From the NCBI GenBank assembly GCA_027886175.1, contig JAJNNQ010000075.1, positions 58,669,001 through 58,733,000 on the forward strand: 64,000 nucleotides of DNA, read 5' to 3'. The notes below the pieces were generated by a model, which was not told the origin of the DNA, did not search any database, and worked only from the letters and a program-made list of their open reading frames with translations. Below are positions 12,406 to 26,924 of this stretch, in pieces. Every line of letters begins with the position of its first letter. The stretch's first letter is position 1. The translations under genes were made by a program, and so were the position numbers. This stretch comes from Phylloscopus collybita (taxonomy: Eukaryota; Chordata; Aves; Passeriformes; Phylloscopidae).

Positions 12406-15400
12406 AGGAGCAAACGAATGCTATCTGTTATGTCTGTGCATTTTCTCTTTTCTCTTTTCCTTTCTCTAGCTTGCTAGATAGATAAAGATAAAAGAATCTA
12501 ATTTCTGAAGTGTGCCTCATGCATGCTTAATATAATTGTGTAAGTGTTTAGGGTATAAGCCATGCTGACTCTAGAGATAACTGGGTTTCCTATCATGTTT
12601 AATATCTTAAAATTATCGACTGTAAGAAAGTTGGGGTGGGGTAAAACAATAGTTCCTTCCTGAAGCAACTGCTTAAAAATGTATTTTCTGATAGGGCTGC
12701 TGAGAAAAGGTGCTTCATTCTGGGGCTATAAGATCCTGCTGCCTCTTCATCTCTTATTATTGTTATTTTTCAATTTTTATTATTTTCCAGGAGTTGAGGT
12801 TGTATCTTTGTCAAACCCCCAAAAAAGTAAATTTCAAGTTAGACATCAAGATTCATAATTAGGCGAGTTTGACTTGCTCATCTTTCTTAAAAGTGACAAG
12901 CTGTTCACTTACTCTTAAATACTGTCTTCAGCAAACAGTGACAGGATCAACTCCCGTTTGTTATCAGGAAAAAGGTGACCTTTACAAAATGATGGCCCTC
13001 TGCAAGACTCTCACAGATGTTCAAAAAACTGAATGTTTTTCAGTGGAAATATTTCTTCTTGATCATTTCTCCTGTTAGCTGTAGCCCTGTGGTCTTGCAG
13101 CTTGGATGCTAATTCTTCGCTGTGCTTAGTCCTGTATGGCTAACCTTTCTGCTGCAGTACAGGGTGTTGACACTGACATGCTGCAGTTTACCATTTGTGA
13201 TTTATTTAGGATAAATATGTCTCAGGTGGCATTTAATCCTTCATAAAACCAGTGTAGCCTGCAGTGTCAAACCAGCAATCACATTGTATGCACAATGAAA
13301 AGAGCAGACCTTTGCATAAAAAAAAAGCCCCAGTGGTAGATGTTCCTGTGCTTGGGAGTACTGGAAAGGATTCAGTAACCTACCATGTGCTGTAATTACC
13401 TGGGAGCTCAGGTTAACGATACTTTTCTCTGAGTGCAGCCTGATCAGGAAAGCTAATATTTTCCTAGGGCCTTTTTTTTTCTTTCTTTCTTCTTTTTAAT
13501 GTGCACTTTAAAGTTAACTTATTAGTGCCCTACAAATGTAACATTAGAAATCAAGGGTGACATTCGTTCCTGAGCTGTCATTCTGCTTAAGGACTCCATG
13601 GACTGTCTCAGCCCCATGCTGAAATACTCTCTGCCATACACTGAAAGTTGAGGCCAGGGCAGGTCTCTTCCAGCGCCTAACATCTCTGGCATTTGTCTCC
13701 CTATTGTGCCAGAGCTCCTGGCATTGTCCCATATCATAATCTGGGAGATGAGCTGGATTGTTCTATAGGTCTTCCAAGCATTTCCATGCCTTCTGCCTTG
13801 GAGAGGAAGGACGATTGGGCAGCAGAGGGAGGCACTTAGAGTAGAGCAGCACGTAAAAAGGCCCTGACCCTCCAAAGGCCGTGCATGGAGCTGGTGAGGC
13901 ACCTGTGACCTGGCTGGGAGCAGGCTCAGAAGCTGCCAGGGCCCTTTGCCACAGGCAGCGTCCACTGTTGGAGCATCACAGAACCCGTGTGGTGCCTTTA
14001 GGAAGGTGCCTAGCCCAGGCAGCTATTCACTGCAAGTGTGTTTTGCTGTTTGGCTTGAATACCTTCAGTTGCCAGTCTCCAGAGAATTCAAGGGCTGTGC
14101 TGTAATGGAAGTGATTGTTGAGGGGGCAGTATTCCCATGTCAGTCAGTTGCCTCCTGATATTCTGACTGCCAGAGCCAATGGCTTAATTTTCTCTTTGTT
14201 ATCCATTCTGAATAAGCATTAATGAAGTTGGATTATACTGATGTCACTATACTTACAGTGACGATGGCCAAACAGGTGAAAATGTAAGAATTTAAGAACC
14301 ATGGAACTAGTATGCAAGGGGAAAATAAATAAATAATAAATAAATTTAAAAACAAACCAAAAAGAAACGAAAAAAAAACCCAACCAAGCTAAAACAAACA
14401 CCACCAAAAGTGAACCAAAAATCCTAAGTGAAGACAGAGAAAGAAGAGATATTTCCAGCAAGCAGTTTCACCCTCCATTTCATAAGAATCAGACACACAC
14501 CTCCTAAGGCAGTGTATCCTGGCTTCTGAATTCAGGCTCCCTCTTTGGGGAAAAATGGGACATAAGAGATAGCTGGAAACAATATTTAGAGATATATTTC
14601 CTATAACAAAAGAAAAGAACCCAAAACCCAACACCACCTAAAGGGCCCACAGCAACGTACCTGCCTGAATCCCAGCTGCACTCTGCTGTGGAAGTGGGAT
14701 GAGTCAGGGAGTTAAGGTGCTGTTGTTATGCACACGTGGATTGTGCATAGTCCTGCAAGCACTGCTGTCATTTATAAACACTGCTTTAATACCAGGAGTG
14801 TTAGCTCTGAGTCCCAGAAGAAATACGTTGGTGATTTTCACGGGCAGTGGATTCAGCTCATGTAAAAACTTGTAGGAATCTCTGTGTTAAAAGTTCCTGT
14901 GCCTTGGACTGGCCCTGAGCTGGACTTGTGCTTGAAATGCAGGTGAGTCCCCTTCAGAAAATCCTGGGGATTGAGAGATGGGGCTGGAGCTGCTTGCAGA
15001 GCAGTACAAGGAGCTGGCACTGTGGTAGGCAGAGGCCTCGTAAAGCAATCTCTGGGGCTTTTCTCTGACTTTCCCTGCTCAGTAGACTTCCTGAGCACAA
15101 AAGCTGTAAACAGAATAAAGAGAGATGAGTGAAGATTGAAACTTGGAACTAAGTTAGTTCAAGTGAGACGATTAAGTAACAGAAAAAAAAGGTCATTCAT
15201 TTGGCAAAACAGAGAAGAGCTGTGAGTTTTCACTTATTTTACTGAGCAATATTAGCCCATAATTTAAGATAGTGTGTGGTTCACTCAGGCTACCCCCGTT
15301 CTATCTTGTTGAAGAATACAATTCGTTTTCTGCTCCTCTAGGGTGATATCATTTTATATGAAGAAAAAAGTTAGCTCGGATGGCAGTTATATGTTTCGGA

Positions 15401-18400
15401 AGCACCTTCTAATCAGGGATTGGTGATTCATTATTAGCTTCAGCAGGCGATCCATCTGACATGTAAGGGGAAAAAATTAGCAGCTGTCACTGCATGATGA
15501 GTTAATTTCCTGATAGGCCTGACACTGAAAAGCCATTTGGAGACATGGAGATGGCTGATGAGAAAACCTGGTGCTGGTTTATAATTGGAGAGAAAGAAAG
15601 GGCAGAGAGACAGAAGGAGATGGGGGAGGGACTGAGCCTGCTCTACAAGTGGGGATGGATGTTTGTGTATTTACTGAAGAGACGGCTCCACAATAACCTG
15701 CATCTCTGTGCACACACCTGGGCGGGTAAGTGATAGGGACCAGGGCCTTTCATTTTCCTTCTGCCTGGTGTCATTATTTCAAGTCGTTTGTAATTAGTAC
15801 TGCAGACGGTTTTCCGCTGACTCCAGCCCGGGTGTACCAGCACGCGATTGGGTTATCTCGCGGTGACATTGAAACCTGACATTTTAGAGGAAAGGGGAGA
15901 AAATGACGCTACTCCTTTAATGGTTCTCACTGCAATTTTCTTAATTGCAGCTTGAGATTTCGATCAATCATATAAAAATAAACTTACCTGAAACAAATAT
16001 TGCTAAAACTTCCAAGAGCACAGTTGTGAATGATGAGTGCTCAAAGAAGCCTCTTGTAGAGCATGAGGAAATGCGCTCTTCAAAAGATGTAAGCACATGG
16101 ACCTCTGTTTATCCTTTTTAAGAATGGTAAATAAAACTGTGGGGAAAATAGGCCTTCAAGACCAAATGCAGTCCACTGTGGAATCTGCCTTGTGTGTGTA
16201 ATCAGGACAGCAATGCAGGGTCCTTCATATGTATTAAGGAAGCCCTTGACCTGGAACTAATTCCTTCAGTGGCTGAGCATGTAAGGTGCTGCTTTGGATT
16301 TGATCTTTTTTTTTTTTTTTTTTTTTTGGCTATTTAGGTCAGGTATCTAATATGCCCAGCAAAGGAAACCAGGCCTTTCTTTTAACTGGGAAAAATAAAA
16401 ATAATAATAATAAAAAAAAATACCCAAAAACCAACCAAACAAAAAAACCCACCCACAGTGAATATTTAAAGGTTTGGGTTTTTTAAAAATGGTAGAATAT
16501 AATGGGATTTTCCCCAATATCAGAAGATAATTTTTGAAATTTTTGATCAGGAAGAGGACAAGCCAGTACCTCCACTTGTACAAAACCAGCTTTGACTTTT
16601 CCTCTTAGGATGTTCTTAAATGATGGCCAAGGATTTGGGAGCAGTGATGGAGAAGCAGAGATTCACCGTAGACAGGTAGATCAAGCACGTAACATGCAAT
16701 TGAAATTGATGTGTGTGTATACACAAACCAGGATTATGTCCTGCAATGTAACAGGACACCTGACCTTGTTTAAAACACATTCTTGTCTTCTGGCAGCAAC
16801 ACATTTATCAAGGCTACTTTGAACGACCAGTTGTACTGCGTAGTCCTGCCCTGGAGGTCAGTGTTAACTGAGAGCCATCGGGTTCTGGGAATTTCTGATG
16901 AGTAAGAATAGCAATCCCCCAGGCAGTAGTAGATTAATTCTGGGGTGGCTTTTTCTTCCATATTCCCCAAACCTCTGATCACTCTTGCTGCTTGGAATTA
17001 TCCTTTCTTGCTGCTTTGAATCCTCATTGCTTACTGCGGCTTTTGCATGTCTTGATTCTGTTTGTTGGAGATCCTACACAGAGATTCCCATTGCCAGTTT
17101 GTCATGTTTGGGAGTGAACCACACGGTTGTTCAGGGAGCAGAAGAATGGGTGATTAGTTAGTTGCCTCTGCAGGGATGCATCTCGTGATATGTAAGTAGC
17201 CATGAGCTTCAGGATCCGTGCAATGCTCAAAAAGAGAGATTTTGAAAGTAGTCCAGCTCCCTGGGAGGTCTGGTTGGATAAGCTGAGTGTCATGAGGAGA
17301 CATCTGGTCAGACAAAGGAGAAAGAAAGATTGAGCAAATGCAAGGGAAGGAGTCAGAACCTTTGATTCTTGGTCTGCTAGGAACTGAGCTTGTCAAGGAC
17401 CTTCTGAGAGCAGAAACATAACTGAATTATCGGGAATCAAAAGCCACAACTGCTCACACGTAACAAAGCCACACACACCAGAGCTGAAAGACAAGGAGCA
17501 GATATAATGGGAGGCAGAACCCAATGTTCCTTTCCAGCACCTACTCAGAACCCAAACACAACTCCCTCCCCCTCTCTGTTCTCTCTTTCTTCTCCACCAA
17601 TGCCCAGGGCAGACACAGGTGACTGACCTTGTGGTGCCATGCAGTGTTGGGTTTGGAGATCTGGCCATCACAAATGCTGTAAGCACTCCAGGTCAGGAGT
17701 GGTCTTCTAACATCTCCAGATTCCCATGAGGGGAGGAGACACCCACAGAGAAGACATGTCTCATCCAGGTATAGTGGGTCACCAGGGGAAGGAAAGGACT
17801 CCTTTCTGTGGCAAATAAAGTCCTTGCTAGCAGATGCCTTTCTCTGAGAGATTTTCAGGACTTTCCCCCAAATCCTGCTAAGCTTCTTCTATCTGCCAAT
17901 GTGTTCCTCTGTCGCTGGAGGTGTAGAACAGGTTTGTGTTTTCTGCTCAGCATATGGTGGTGATTGCTGGTGCTTGGTAGCTGTGAAATCCAGATGCCCA
18001 GCTCCAGGAGGATTTCTGGCTAGGGACATCTGGCCATCCTCTCAGCCTTGCTCTTGCTTCTACTCATTTTTGCTTAGAGTCTGTAAGCTTTGCCTATGTA
18101 TTTGCAGAGCAGATAATTCAGCTGATTTATTCTTGTGGTTTAATTCAAGGTCAAGAAGGAAAAAGCAAAGGGAAGCCTGGGGTTGTGTTTGTACCTGAGG
18201 ACCCAGATAGGGACATGTATATCCCAAGCCACTGCCTGTTCCTGCCGGGGCAGCAGAGAGGTTGGTGCTGTGGTGGCACTGAACAGACGTAATGGCACTG
18301 TTGGTTGGCAGCAGCTTCATGGGGATGGCAGGTGAAGGGAAACCTAGAGGGGTGCATCCAAACACCAGGATGGCTGTCTAACCTTGGCTTAGAGCAGCTA

Positions 18401-19605
18401 GGCACCATGTGGGGCGTTTCTGCTCAGACTCCGGCCTTAGATCCATATGCAAGCTGTGATGATAAAATCCAGCAAAAGCAGGTACTGCAGATATTTAAAG
18501 CAAATGGAAGAAGAAATTTCCAGGAGCATTTCTGTCTAGCACCTTGGATCCACAAAATAAATGCTGAGTGACCTATGAGAGTCTCTAGATCCCCTGACTT
18601 CTTTTTGTTATTATTTTCCTCAATTCCATGAGTGAATTTCTTGTTCCTGCAGGTGAAGGGCTGGCTCTAACAGGAACAGACTAGCTGCATACCTGGTCAT
18701 CCTGCTGGCGGAACACTCTACTGCAGAAAGTGTCTTGCTGGGCTGTGATGTGATCTGTGGGACATGGCTGATGTGGACAAAAACTGGCTGCCAAGGAGTA
18801 GGAGAGAAGTCTTAGCCACCATGCCTGTTGGAGTCAGCAAGAGAAGATAATAAACTCTTTCTCTCTTTTAGCCTGTTGGTATCTAACTCCAAAATTCATA
18901 AACTAAGTGCAAATGTGGCAGAAACTCTCACCGGTCTACTCTTCTGCCCTGGGTGCCAGGTTTGTCCTCTAGCCCCCATTTGCTGGGCCTTCTACTAGAG
19001 ACCTAAAGTGGCCCTACTCCAGTAGTGAGCCCTCAAAGCCCCTGCAAAGAATCAGGGATCCATTTCTTCTCCTCTGTTTTTCTAAGGTGGGTTCATGACT
19101 CAGCTCCTGCTACCTCACTTGACAGTCAGCAGCCAGAGTGAGGCTCCTGACCCAGCTGCCCAGCCATGGTTCATCTGCAGCATGGGAGTGACTGCACCCC
19201 ACCAGTGCAGGGGATGAGCTCTGCTGTGCCACAGATGGGTGCAGGGGCTCACTCAAAACAGCTTTTCAATCATTTGTCTTAGTGGTTTAGTGGGTGGCCC
19301 CATGCCTGGTTTATTGCGTGCTGTTGAAAGCCTGCTCCAGAGGCAGGATGAGTCATTTTCTGTGGTCATTTCTTCTGGTACTTGTCACTCTGGTGTCTGA
19401 GTGCCTCCCAAGCCATCACGGCTTTGTCCTCCTTTAGCCCCACTAAGGTATGAGGAAATGTTTCTCTTCTTTCACAGATGGAGAGCTACAGAGTACGGAG
19501 GAAGATCTCCAAGCATTTGTGGGGCCTCATTTGAGCTAACACAGACATTAGCTTTCTAAGGCTTAGGTAAATAGGGAGATATCCCTGGTATGTTACCATC
19601 ATAAC
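12406..19605. other. Intergenic segment, no gene seen
   Basis: I find no supported exon. There is a T22 run at 16306-16327, an A/C-rich stretch at 14320-14410, and a moderately GC-rich patch at 13580-13990 with overlapping short frames on both strands and no protein I recognise. The block at 15430-15540 (containing CAGCTGTCA and TGATGAGTTAATTTCC) has the mixed composition often seen in conserved non-coding DNA, but I cannot test conservation. AATAAACTC at 18850, followed by a T/C-rich stretch, could be a decayed LTR or 3' end; this is not established. Confidence 0.5.
16306..16327 (+). repeat. Poly-T run (22)
   Basis: Twenty-two consecutive T bases. They could be the A tail of a minus-strand retroposed sequence or a simple homopolymer. 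No flanking target-site duplication was recognised. Confidence 0.9.
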
Positions 19606-19698
19606 ACCTTTCTAGTGGAAGGTATCCCTGCCTGTGCCGGGGGGCTGGAAACAGTTGATGTTTTAAGTCCCTTCCAACCCAAATATGATTCTCTGACT
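19606..19698 (+). mobile_element. CR1 LINE 3'-end fragment, sense orientation
   Basis: The segment contains AGTGGAAGGTATCCCTGCC, then GGGGGGCTGGAAAC, then AAGTCCCTTCCAACCCAAAT followed by ATGATTCTCTGA. This is the order found at the 3' end of avian CR1 elements, which finish in short ATTCTATG-type repeats. The copy is short (about 90 bp), 5'-truncated and diverged, as is usual for CR1. CR1 families are typical of birds and other reptiles, which supports the taxonomic call. Confidence 0.8.
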
Positions 19699-22600
19699 CC
19701 AATGGCCCTTGGTGTCCCTCATTGTGAGCTTGCTTGGTGTACCCACAAACCAGATACCAGGGCCTGATGTGTGCACTGGGCAGAAACAAGCATTTCTTTT
19801 TTTTCACTGCTGCACCACATCTCTTCTCCTTGGCCCCTGACTGCTCCTGTTGGCTTTGGGGGTTCCTGCTGCAGACACCTAATAGAAAATCTCCTTTCTG
19901 CCTAGGAAGCCTGGGGGTTACACATGCACTGGACTGTTACACATACAGGCAATAATACTGCATGGGGTTTTCTCTAGTGCACGAGCTGGCACAATGGGAA
20001 GAGCCAGGCTTTGAGTGCTCCTACAAGGAGATCCTTAACTCACCTGTCAGCCATGGTTGCTCACCTAACACACTCACCCAGCCATGCAGTAGAGAGCTGC
20101 CCCATTGGGCAAGTGGCACTCACAGGGCCTGTTTTGCCTGCACCCCCAAGGAGATGAGCACAGCTCCCTGCAGGAATAGCTGGTGATGAGGAGTCATCTG
20201 CTTGCACAGTGCTCTGGGTGTTAATTCAGCGTGAAACCCCCAGTTCTGCTGTGCCAGACAAGGCACGTGTGGGAGATCTGGTTTCTTCATCCAAGCAGCT
20301 TTCTGAGAAAGCTCCTTTGATAATCAGTCTGAAAGACTGCTGAAATGAAAATTAAACCACTCTAAATGCTGTTATGGAAACATACCCATCACAAACAAGA
20401 GCTGGATTTCTGTAGTTGCCACACAATAAATAGATGAGGCTCAGCTCTGATGTCAGACCAGCTTTACCTTGTGCATGTCCTCCAACGTCTGGTTTTCCAG
20501 TTATGAACTGCAGTAATTGTGATCAATCAGGCTTTATGCTCACTACCCACAGGCTGTTTATTAATGAATCTGCATCCCATCTTCATTTTTTCACAATCTC
20601 ATCAAATTTGTTCCAGATCCTGTTTACAGCAAATTTTGTCTGTATCACACTTCTGTAATATCAAATTTGGAATTTCTGATTCTGCACCAGTTCCTCAGAC
20701 CAGGTCCTCAGTATACTGAAGAACAACACGTTCCTGAAATAAAAGAAAAATGAAAACATGAGAGCTTTCTACAAAGTGCAAAGGAGAGCCATTGATTTCT
20801 AAGTGATACTATCCTTCCAGGGTATAGACAGACAATTTTTTTCAAAATCTTTTCTGTATGTATGTGTCTGTATGTGTGTGAATGTTTAAAGGCTAGCATT
20901 GCCTTCATGCAGATGCTTTAAAAATATCAGGTACTTTTCTCCTTAGCAGTATACATTTTCTGTTTGGGCACATGGGTTTTATGAATATTTGGCTTGACTT
21001 GCTAAAGACATCAATTTGACATGTTGCCATGTGTTATAAATGCCTCAGATCAGATGCAGAATAGGGAGAAAAAGCTTTAGAATAAAAGTTTATTAAAAAC
21101 ACAGAGTCTATTCTAAACAGAAAAAAAAAAAAAAAAGAAACCAAACAAGAAAAAAACAGTGAATGTTCCCCTGTTGCATCAATGCCAGAACATTATGTTT
21201 GCAAATAAGAATTTAGCACTACAAAGACAATGCCCTAGATTAACTAAGATCCCATTTCACAAAACCCTATGGCAATAGTCTGCAACATCAGTCACAGGAG
21301 AAGATATAACACAGATGCATTTGTGCCCTCATGCAGCTGAACTGAAACAAAACAAAGAGTGAATTAGGCTGAATATCTTACTGTGTGCAACGTATTGTAC
21401 AACAAGGTACCTTTGGGAATGTGTCACAGGGTTTGGTAAATTGAAAACAAAATAAACAGATCTATGGGAATAAATAACATCATATTAGATGTCTGCTGCA
21501 TGTAGACTACATTAGCTTCCAGTCAGAATCCGGCTTCAGTTTTCCCCCTAGTTTTCAATGCCTGTGAAAAGCAGATGATCTGAAACCTCTGCAAAGAAAG
21601 GGGGGTAGGGGCAGAGGGAGGCACAGTGTGCTGCTTCTCCTGCACGTGCACTCACGTGCACACACACTCACACCCTCTGCCTTCCTCTTGCTTTAACAAA
21701 TTCCTGCCAGATGAGGAGAGGCCAGTGTGCCCCTTGCTGTTTTGCACACACAAGTCAGTTTTGCTGTTTCTGGACCAAGGCACGGAGCGAAAGCCTTTCC
21801 CCCCCTACACTGATCTCCCCTCACTGCTCAGCTGAGGTGAAAGCTCTGGCAACCCAGTTTACCTTCAGCCCAATGCACTGCATTGCCATGGCCAGCATTA
21901 CTCCATGAGGTCCTGAGACCCCTGCCAGAAGCACCAGCAGCTGCACGGGTTTGATGTGTCCAGGAGAAGGGACAAGAGATTCCCAGGGCACCTCACCCTG
22001 ACGTAGCCATGCCACACATGACTTCAGGGGCAGTTGTGGAGACCAAGAGAGGCAGGTATTTGGCAGAGTCCCATCTCTAATTACAGCCAAATTTAGTTAA
22101 TGTTTTGAAAACTCTTTTTTTTAGTGTTCAGCCATATGGGGCCAAGGTCTGCTTCCAAGTACATGGGTAAAACCCCACTGATTTCAGGGAGATTGCTTGC
22201 ATGAACTGAACTTAAAAGATCAGGCCATATTTATCTCAGCAAAAGTTCAAGCTAATTCATTTTCTCTCATTTTCTCTCTCTCTCTCTCCTTCTGTTTTGC
22301 TTAGCTTATAGCTGAGTAAAAGGAGCACATATCTTGGAGATAGCTTTTTAAATATAAAATTCTCTTTATAACCCCAGAGCAGTATGTCATTCTGCGATTA
22401 CAAAAAAATGTACTCTTCCCTAAGAAAATCCTTCTGAAGCAAACATTGGCTTTATCCTGTCTGAGATCTAAGCACCAGCCTTTGAATTCATGTATATCAG
22501 AAATAGGCAAAGATCTGCAACAGAGCGAAACTGTGGCCTCCAAATTGTCATTATTCCAGTCAAAAGCCTATTTCTTCCCTTTAAGAAGCAGCAATGGACC

Positions 22601-25424
22601 TTGAGATGAAGTGCAAAAAATAACAAGGGACACAGACAGAAAATGATATTTTTATAACTTTCTAGTCTGAACATTCTCAGGAGAAGTTTGATGAAGAAGT
22701 TGGGGAAAATTTTAACATTCTGGTAATTGATATTCTTCTCTCTGCCAACTAAATCCTTCTGGCTTAGGGAAAGATGAGGTCCACCTTCCTTCCCTCTCCA
22801 CAGATGTGAGCTCAGGTCCAGGGGGCTGCGGACACCTTGCACGGCCCGGCTGGGCTCTGGCCAGCTGACATCATTTTTATTTCTTTTCATCTTCACTTGG
22901 AAGAGGTTGTTTGAAGGATGCTGTTTTTCAGGTTTGCCCAGGGGTGTGCTTTCTATAGGCATTCAAGGCAGCTGGTTTTTGTTATCTGACTTTGGAAATG
23001 TATTTCTCACAAGGAAGAACATAACAGTGGGTCCTTTTCTGGCCAGCCTTGGATATACTTGCTCTCTTGTTCATACAAATCTGAAGTTCCACCCCCTCCA
23101 CTCAGAAACTGAAGGGCCTGTATCTGACCTTATCTTCAGATCAATACATTCCCCTTTGGATTCCAGAATGCATTCAAGCATTTTTAATTTGATTTCTCTA
23201 TTCACACAGACACAACGAGCTGAGAGAGGGATGGAGCTGACAGGTCTCATAATCAGCTCTCATCTTCTTTCGCCAGTGTGTCAAAATTGCATTTCCATAA
23301 TTCCTTCCATTAGTATTTTACCTGTTGTCTCCAAAGGCTGGTGTGGTGAACAAGCACCAGATTCAGGAATTAAGCTGGGACATGCGCTATGGCCACGAGT
23401 GCTGCTGCTAAAGGCACTTGTTCAGGGGCTTGCAGACAACTCAAGCGCTCGGGGGCCGGGGTTCAGCACACTGGGCTTTCACCTCAGCCTTTGGACAATC
23501 ACCAGAGACAGATGGATAGTGGGGATGGAGCATTGGGAGGAGGAAAACCCAACTCTTCTCACTTCTTGTCTGCATGTAGCCTGTTGCCAATTACAACTTT
23601 CCATGCTCCCGATTCTGCGTCCTGCATTTTCTCTGTGTTGTGACCACATTTATGGCAGCAGCCTGCTCTTGTGAGTCATGGAATGGGGCATGGCATTATG
23701 GCATTACTCAGGACTTGGACTGTGTGTTTCTGTTTAACCCCTTGCTGTACTCCGGATCGTGGGAAGGAGGTAGAGCTCCTGCTGTAAGGACCAGAGGTTT
23801 GCCCCAGGAAGTAGAGGACTGCTCATCCATCTCTCCTCTTATTCTGGGTATTCCCATCCAAAGGTTGTGAACTCATTCTGATGTAACTCGTTTGAGGCAG
23901 CACCAGGAGTGGGTGATGGCCCTATGGCCAGAAAAGCAGAAGGGAGACCACAGGGAGTGGTTCCAGCAGAGAAAATGCCAGCTGCCAGGAAGCAGAAGAT
24001 GCCTGCCTGGAGCTGGCAGCTGGGAGGAGCCCTCCCACAGCCACCACCAGTGCCCCCAGACTCCTGGTGAGGCCTCAGCTCGATGGTGGCTGCCCCATGC
24101 CTGAGTGAGCTGCCCTTGGTGAGCTGCTGGCTCAGGGTTGCGCAGGGCTGGTCATGACACCAGCTTCTCACTTTGCTGCACACTTTTGGGGACACAGCAA
24201 TCACACTTGGCTTTTCTCCTGCCTGCAGCTAAGAAGGGTTTGAGGTCTCCAGCAAAAACGTGGGGCTGAGAGTGAAACAACCCCCAGTAATGGAGTTGGG
24301 GAGCTTCTATTTTAGCTTCCTGGAGATTAAAGTGTGTGAAAGCTGAAGGAAACCTATGTCCTGGGAGGGAATAGTACCTACCATTTATGTGGACAGCACA
24401 GCTCAAGAGCACCATTACACATGTGCAGACATCAGGCGTGCAGGCTTGTAATCTTCACTGCCTGGCTCAATGTGAGCTGCTTCCTTAGTACGTCTGTGAG
24501 AAGGAAGTGCAAATAAATCTCATGCATTTTTGCCTGCTTCCTGACTGCTGCACAGCTGAAGGGCTTTCTGGGGACCATCTCTGCAAAATTCCTCAGCAGT
24601 GCCCTCAGAGCTGTCCTGCTGGACAGTGTGACAGTGGTGCCTGGCAGAGTGCTGTGTGTCTTGGCTCCTTGCCGAGGGTCCCAACGTGCCGTGAGGTGTG
24701 TCACTCTGTGGAGCAGTGGCACACGCAGTGGGTGACACGAGTCTCTCCACAGCCACTCTGCTCCTTTATACCAGTCTCAGTGAGGATGCTGTAATGTGAA
24801 TGGACTCATGATCTGGAAGACATATATAAAAAGCCTGACACCAGAAATTAAATTTCTCCTCCCCTGTCCCCAGGGACACAAATGCTGACTGTGAGCATAA
24901 AGGAAACCTGGCTGGCTACATGCTGTCCCCATCTAAAGACGAAAGCCCTAAAGCACTACCTGCAGTCAGGGAGTAAGGAGCTGATGGCTTCAGAAGCACT
25001 TAAGAGACTTAGGAGCACACATTCTGTTTATTTAAAGTGACCAATGTCACTTCAGAGCAAAAGTGCTACTGAGTGTTTCCAAACTAACTGAGCTAAAGCC
25101 ATGTCTGAAATACCTAACTCAGACCAACAAGGTTCCAACCACACTGGCCATCAGTCACCTTACTTCTAAGGGATGATAAGAAAAGCCCTTACCTGCAGGA
25201 GGGATGTTATTTGGGATGCCCTTTGCACTTGATTTCTTACGAGCATTTGCATATGGGTAGGAGAATCTGCTCTCAAATTTCAATGCTAGTGCCAAAGAAT
25301 TTATTCTTTCTCAAACCATGCAAAAGGTAAATATTCATAAAACTTCCATGTGCAAAGGCAGCAGAGAATATTCAAATGTGTCTGGGTTGAATATCTTTTA
25401 TTTTCCTCAGGTACAAATAAAGCA

Positions 25425-25439
25425 CCCCCCCCCCCCCCC
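25425..25439 (+). repeat. Poly-C run (15)
   Basis: Fifteen consecutive C bases follow AATAAAGCA. Homopolymers of C this long are uncommon and their length is error-prone in assemblies. Confidence 0.9.
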
Positions 25440-26924
25440 ATCCCCTAGCTCCCTCTAGGTCTCCTTTTAAATCTCTTTTTAACGTCTTACTTTTTACTGC
25501 TAATCATTTCTCCCCTTTCCTAATGATGCTAACCTTAGAGCCTGCTGCAAACTGACTTGTTTCATGTCAGCCTCTCTCTATTGCCCACTTTTGTTAAGCC
25601 ACAAAGCAGGTTTCAGTCTATTCACCATCAGCTATTTCTCCGACTTGAATATTACCGTTGCCTATTTCAAAGGCATCTCCAAGCCCACAGTATTTCTGCA
25701 CAGATACCTCTATTATTGTCTGTCATCAGGATATTCTGGGCTCCTCTCCTGCCTCTCTCCCCCCTTGCTTCCTTCCTATGTATGTGGCAAAGTCTCTCTC
25801 TGCTCTAATAGCTCTCCTGAGAGCAGGGTGAAGGAGGTCTTTACAGAGGCCTGTTAATTTTAAAGGACAAGCTTTATATATTAACACCCCTGTGGCAGTC
25901 TGCTTCCCGTGCAGCGGGCTCTATCCCCACCACTTACCCAGAATTAAAGCACACAAGGACCAAGCCCACTCCCCAGCGGGAGCTGCTGGATAGTGCCAGC
26001 CCTGATTCCCACCTCCCTCCAGCTGCAGCAAGCATCCCCAGGTGTCCCTAGGCAGGCTGAAGCCACGGGAGCAGGGGGCCTGGGGGACACTGTGACAATC
26101 TGGCCTGTGCTGACCCACAGGGTGTGGGCAGCATGGGGAGCTGACGGAGGACATCTGCTTGTTTAACAGAGGCTGTGTTACAGACGTCCTGCCCTTCCAA
26201 AATCAATTCTCTCCGAGGTGCAGGATTCTTTGGAGAATTGTAACGGAGTTATAATTACGAGTGTGGCAACATTTGGACATTCTGGGTGACTGAGACCCTT
26301 TCAGTGGCTCGGAGTAACTGAGTAGGAGGAGGTTTTTCTCTGCAGATAAAAGATTGTGAAATGGTAACTATTTAGCATAAATTATGTCTTCTGGCTTGCT
26401 AATCACTTCCCAGTTCAGAAGACACAGGCCCTACCCCAGCACTTCTCCATTGGGATGAGGCACTGGCACGGGGCTCCTGCTCCCCCATCAAGCTGAGCAA
26501 ATCCCTCAGAGAGACTGACCCCTGAAATTGAAACCAAACAGCTGAGACTTGGAATGGGGGACAACTTGTATCTCTTTCTCTTTGAGACATCTGTCCACTA
26601 CATCATCCTCCTCAACCTATGCTCCCTTCCCCAAAAGACTGAGATAAAAACTACAAATGGAGGAAGGAGAAGAAAAACTCTGGTTGGTGCAAAGGGGAAT
26701 TTGAAGTTACTGCTAATGTTAGCATTTCCCTTTCCCCCCACCAACTCCCTCTGTTTCCTTGGCATACAGGTAAAATAACAAAATAAATCCCACAAAGGGC
26801 TTTCTGCCAGGCTGCCTTTGGAACTTTGCTTAAGTGGCCTTAAGTAAGATAATAAGCAAGGAGTGTGAAAAGAAGAGACTTTGTCTTTTCACATTAGCAG
26901 CAGCCCTGTTCAAGTGGCAGTATC

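Noticed and set aside
18846..18880. AATAAACTCTTTCTC as an LTR polyadenylation region
   Set aside because: No matching TG...CA ends, paired LTR or internal retroviral sequence could be identified.
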